From contig NZ_CP125946.1 of NCBI RefSeq assembly GCF_030064065.1, positions 434,001 to 498,000 of the forward strand: a stretch of DNA of 64,000 bases, written 5' to 3'. This DNA is from Rothia sp. SD9660Na (GTDB taxonomy: Bacteria; Actinomycetota; Actinomycetes; Actinomycetales; Micrococcaceae). This document shows positions 61,461 through 64,000 of this stretch, in pieces. Positions within the stretch are counted from its first letter, which is position 1. Each line of letters opens with the position of its first letter. The notes beneath the pieces are model-generated. The model was not told the DNA's origin and ran no database searches. It was given only the letters and a program-made list of their open reading frames with translations. Both the position numbers and the translations under genes were made by a program.

Positions 61461-62005
61461 GACAGCGCAAAACTGTCGGGTGTGCCTACCGGTTTTCATG
61501 ATCGGCTCGGTGGCACACCACCCCCAAACTGCCATGGGAAGCAGGGCGGGGAACAAGGGAATAAATTGTGCCCGTCAATCGTGGGGATTCGACGAGCACA
61601 ACGGCACCTCGCCGGGACTAGGGGAAAACGCCCCGGCGCCCAAGGAGCCAACACTGTGATGTGTTAAGGTGCAGAGCCGCCGCTGCTGGAACTTATCGAG
61701 CGGCTTTGCCCACCTCACACAGAAAATAGCCATCGCACAGGGCCGTTCGCGGGTTCTGTGCCAGGGCAAACACATACAACCCAATACACTTCAGATGCTT
61801 TCGCAGGCACTGAAATGCAAAGTGCCAACACTGTTCGTGGGTGGTGGCGCACAAGCTACACACTCACCACCGGCAGGCGGCACCTCCAGGGAAGGGGGGG
61901 GCTGCTGCCACGAACAGAGGGTATAGAGGCTCGCACCGCTTTACCGCTAGGGACAACACGGCCCGGCCCCCTATCACCGCATAGGGGCCGGGCTGTTGTT
62001 GTTCT
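61461..62005 (+). ncRNA. Candidate large structured non-coding RNA
   Basis: Stems in order: GACAG/CTGTC (61461-61477); GGTGTGCC/GGCACACC with inner ACCG/CGGT (61479-61519); TTGTGC/GCACAA with inner AATC/GATT (61566-61601); CGCCGGG/CCCGGCG (61610-61638); AACAC/GTGTT (61650-61665); GCAGAGCCGC/GCGGCTTTGC (61671-61709); GCACAG/CTGTGC (61735-61761); GGCACT/AGTGCC (61806-61826); CTGTTCGTGG/CCACGAACAG enclosing GTGGTG/CACCAC (61831-61917); then the terminator. I do not recognise a known RNA family: no RNase P, tmRNA or SRP core motif. Strand is taken from the terminator. Experiments or homologs are not available here. Confidence 0.45.
61953..62005 (+). terminator. Terminator of the candidate RNA
   Basis: GCCCGGCCCC (61961-61970) with GGGGCCGGGC (61984-61993), inner TAT/ATA, flanking ACAACA/TGTTGT, then TTGTTCTTTCC. 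Confidence 0.85.
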
Positions 62006-62102
62006 TTCCACAAACTACTGCATACAGGGCATAATCCCGATAGACTAATAGAATGCCCCACCACTCTAACTAGGGGTAACTCGCATAAACCCAGGAATTT
62101 TC

Positions 62103-64000
62103 ATGCAATCACACAACACCGCGCAACCAGCTACTGGCGGCCCCACCGACGAGCTGCTGCTCTCGGACGTCCGCGAAGGCAAGCTTGATTCGTTCGGTGT
62201 TCTGTATGAACGTTACGTGTCGATGGCTCGCGCCATCGCTTACAAGCACACCTCTAACAACAACCTCTCAGAAGACATCGTCTCCGAAGCCTTTGTGCGT
62301 GTGCTCCAGGCCCTCAAAAACGGCAAGGGCCCCCGCACCTTTATGGGCGGCTACCTGGCCACTACCATTGCCCACCTGGCCGCAGAAAATGGCCTGATTG
62401 CCCAAAAAGAAGTGCCCAGCGAAGAAGAGCACCTGGAATCCATGGGATCGCTGGACGAAACCGTCTTGAAATTACACGAATCAGACGAACTCATCAGTGC
62501 CTTCACTGGCCTGCCGGAACGCTGGCAGACTGTGCTCTGGATGACCGAGGTTGAAGATAAGAAGCCCCGCGAAGTCGCCCAGACCATGAACCTCTCTGCC
62601 AACGCCGTCTCGGCGCTGGCTACCCGTGCCCGTGAGAGCCTGCGCGAAGGCTTCCTGCGGGCTCACCAGAACGCGCCGAAGACCGATGAATGCGCCCAGT
62701 ACTCACCTCACCTGAGCTCTATGGTGCGTGGCTCCCTGACCAAGAAGCGTAGCGAAGCCCTGCGCCTGCACCTGTCGGTGTGCTCCTACTGCACCTCGGA
62801 ATATCTGAACCTGGCCGGTATCAACAAGTCTATGCGCGTCTGGATCTTCCCTGTGCTAGCGGGCCTGGTGCCCTTTATTACCGACGGTTCCAAGGTGCTT
62901 CTGCCCTTCCTGGCCGGTGGTGCGGCTGGTGGCGCCGTCGCTGGGGCCGGTGCCCAGGGTGGCCTTTTCCCAGGTTTTGGGGGCGGACGCTGGACGCCCG
63001 GCAGCCAGGCATTAGCAGGTGCCGCTGCGGTCGTGACCGCTATCGGCGCTGTGGCCGGTGGTATGGCCCTGGTCGATAATTCTTCGACCGGGTCAGCGGT
63101 TATCAGTGCAGACTCCCAGCTGCAGACCCCCCAAGCTCAGCCTAGCGACCAGGCACCGGGGGTTACCGATAGCCTGGTGAACGAACCTCAAAGTGTTTCA
63201 ACTGGTATGACCGCTGATACCCTGCGCTCGTCTGTAGCTGCTAATGGTCCGTCTTCGGCCCAGGGTAGTAATGGGGCTAGTGGTGGGGCTTCTGTAGACT
63301 CTCTGGCCAATGCCGTGGCGTCAGAATCACCTGTATCTCAGCCTGTAGCTGCTGCACCATCTGGCGTCAGCGCTGCGCCCGTGAGTAACCCTAATGAGAC
63401 TGCTTCCTCGGGTGTAAACGCACCTGCTGCATCGGAAAATACTGTGCCCTCTTTGACTGAGTCGGTATCCCAACAGGCTTCCCTTGCTGCTCCAGCAATC
63501 CCGGCTACTCCCACAACTCCCAAGGCACCTGTAGCTCCATCGCAGCCCACTGCCCCAGAAGTGCCCACTGCCCCAGAAGTGCCCTCGGCCCCCGTAGAAC
63601 CCGAGACCCCAGCTGAGCCGGTTGCGCCTGTAGAGCCGGCCCTGCCAGCAGAGCCAGAGGTTCCTGTTGTTCCTGAGCAACCGGTTGAGCCAGAAGTTCC
63701 GGTTGAACCGGTTGATCCCGACGTTCCTGTCGAGCCGGTTGAGCCAGAAGTTCCCGTTGAACCGGTTGATCCTGAGATTCCTGTTGAGCCGGTTGAGCCA
63801 GAAGTTCCCGTTGAACCTGTGGATCCTGAGATTCCTGTTGAGCCTGTCGACCCCCTAGAACCCAAGTCCCCGGTTGACCCGGTCGAGCCTGTCGACCCGG
63901 TGGATCCCGATACGGGAATCCCTGAGATTCTGGGACCCCTGGACTGGGTAGGTACTCCGGAGTACTACGAGTTCATCGCCAATATACCCTGGGATACCAT
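62103..64000 (+). CDS. ECF sigma factor fused to anti-sigma-like, membrane and repeat region (partial)
   Basis: Open from ATG 62103 (AGGAA box) to the window end: at least 632 residues. Region sigma-2 is about 17-90 (F-G-V-L-Y-E-R-Y, S-E-D-I-V-S-E-A-F-V-R-V) and sigma-4 about 130-185 (L-P-E-R-W-Q-T-V-L-W, L-S-A-N-A-V-S-A-L-A-T-R-A-R). Residues 223-230, H-L-S-V-C-S-Y-C, form the H-x3-C-x2-C anti-sigma zinc motif. A membrane helix lies at about 303-325. Then Ser/Ala/Pro-rich linker and PVEPVEPEVPVEPVDPEI-type repeats (about 525-580). The end W-V-G-T-P-E-Y-Y may start a further domain. It resembles ECF groups with C-terminal extensions. Confidence 0.85.
   Translation, partial: MQSHNTAQPATGGPTDELLLSDVREGKLDSFGVLYERYVSMARAIAYKHTSNNNLSEDIVSEAFVRVLQALKNGKGPRTFMGGYLATTIAHLAAENGLIAQKEVPSEEEHLESMGSLDETVLKLHESDELISAFTGLPERWQTVLWMTEVEDKKPREVAQTMNLSANAVSALATRARESLREGFLRAHQNAPKTDECAQYSPHLSSMVRGSLTKKRSEALRLHLSVCSYCTSEYLNLAGINKSMRVWIFPVLAGLVPFITDGSKVLLPFLAGGAAGGAVAGAGAQGGLFPGFGGGRWTPGSQALAGAAAVVTAIGAVAGGMALVDNSSTGSAVISADSQLQTPQAQPSDQAPGVTDSLVNEPQSVSTGMTADTLRSSVAANGPSSAQGSNGASGGASVDSLANAVASESPVSQPVAAAPSGVSAAPVSNPNETASSGVNAPAASENTVPSLTESVSQQASLAAPAIPATPTTPKAPVAPSQPTAPEVPTAPEVPSAPVEPETPAEPVAPVEPALPAEPEVPVVPEQPVEPEVPVEPVDPDVPVEPVEPEVPVEPVDPEIPVEPVEPEVPVEPVDPEIPVEPVDPLEPKSPVDPVEPVDPVDPDTGIPEILGPLDWVGTPEYYEFIANIPWDT
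63678..63845 (+). repeat. 54-bp tandem repeat encoding Pro-Val-Glu units
   Basis: The block beginning GTTGAGCCAGAAGTTCC recurs at 63684, 63738 and 63792, a 54-bp period (18 residues). Sequence is near identical between copies, so slippage or recombination could change the number. Confidence 0.85.

Larger units (their letters stand above)
61182..62102. other. Gene-free region with candidate structured RNA
   Basis: No plausible gene. Bases 61182-61450 are mixed and hold AT-rich repeats (TTTTAAAAAACTT at 61338-61350 and 61403-61415, the latter inside the perfect palindrome AAGTTTTTTAAAAAACTT at 61398-61415). Bases 61461-62005 hold a series of at least eight stem-loops ending in a terminator. 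The last 100 bases are the promoter region of the sigma factor gene (TAGACT at 62041, TAGAAT at 62049). Confidence 0.6.

Noticed and set aside
61575..61784. Short frame in the gene-free region on the minus strand
   Set aside because: No ribosome-binding site, Cys/Arg-rich random composition, and it crosses several strong stems.
61461..62005. RNase P RNA or tmRNA
   Set aside because: The conserved GAGGAAAGTCC-type region of RNase P and the tRNA-like ends of tmRNA were not found. A minus-strand ACAGAACCCG near 61750 looks like the RNase P 3' region but has no 5' partner.
63678..63845. Tandem repeat as a CRISPR array
   Set aside because: Units are adjacent with no unique spacers and lie in frame inside a protein gene.
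63338..63865. Antisense frame with Gly-Ser-Thr repeats, collagen-like
   Set aside because: It is the reverse reading of the Pro-Val-Glu repeat in the sigma factor gene.

Overview
The window looks like chromosomal DNA of a high-GC Gram-positive bacterium of the family Micrococcaceae, most likely Rothia or a close relative. This is inferred from gene content and codon use; no database search was run. Supporting features are a 32-residue bS22-type ribosomal protein, a DECH-type helicase beside TadE-like genes, a furA-katA pair, menaquinone genes, system II cytochrome c maturation, and many genes with a TAnnnT-like -10 box placed 6-7 nt before the start codon (leaderless mRNAs). No tRNA, rRNA, CRISPR array, prophage or insertion sequence was recognised.

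Layout. 0.3-4.2 kb: end of a Flp/Tad pilus cluster (DUF4244 pilin-like protein and two TadE-like proteins) facing a DEAD/DEAH helicase. 4.2-15.1 kb: mostly rightward housekeeping genes (two PPOX/FMN-type proteins, tRNA uridine hydroxylase TrhO, a methyltransferase, topA, a Ppx/GppA phosphatase, a sugar-phosphate isomerase-like protein, proC) with a leftward group holding a pyrimidine-dimer glycosylase and an MTH1187-type protein. 15.1-21.4 kb: a structured intergenic stretch, the TrkA-TrkH potassium system, an AcuC-type deacetylase, two HTH regulators with unusually long disordered tails, and bS22. 21.5-26.7 kb: glutaredoxin-like protein, histidine phosphatase, then TlpA-CcdA-ResB-CcsB for cytochrome c assembly. 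26.8-28.3 kb: a PadR regulator with a clear operator and its membrane-protein partner.

28.8-49.5 kb: the menaquinone pathway is scattered among unrelated genes: menA, menE, menB, menC, menD, a long-chain polyprenyl diphosphate synthase and menG. Between them lie an AT-richer insert (small membrane-protein pair, SGNH-fused acyltransferase, YefM-YoeB), putP, an EamA transporter, gluQ, a beta-lactamase-fold hydrolase, a PAP2 phosphatase with a threonine-motif tail, and the two-subunit MetPS-type transporter. MenF and MenH are not in the window. 49.7-53.3 kb: a polar amino acid ABC transporter with ArgR-like operator sites, and a RarD-type transporter. 53.5-58.9 kb: a divergent pair of immunity-like or polymorphic-toxin-associated proteins (DUF6882; YezG/SseB) and an MMPL transporter. 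59.0-61.2 kb: furA-katA, with a 27-bp Fur-type palindrome in its promoter.

The right end holds the two most unusual items. One is a gene-free stretch of about 0.9 kb containing a run of strong stem-loops that ends in a terminator, a candidate large structured RNA. The other is an ECF-type sigma factor gene that runs off the window and encodes, in one chain, sigma regions, an anti-sigma-like zinc motif, a membrane segment and a long Pro-Val-Glu repeat region expected outside the cell.
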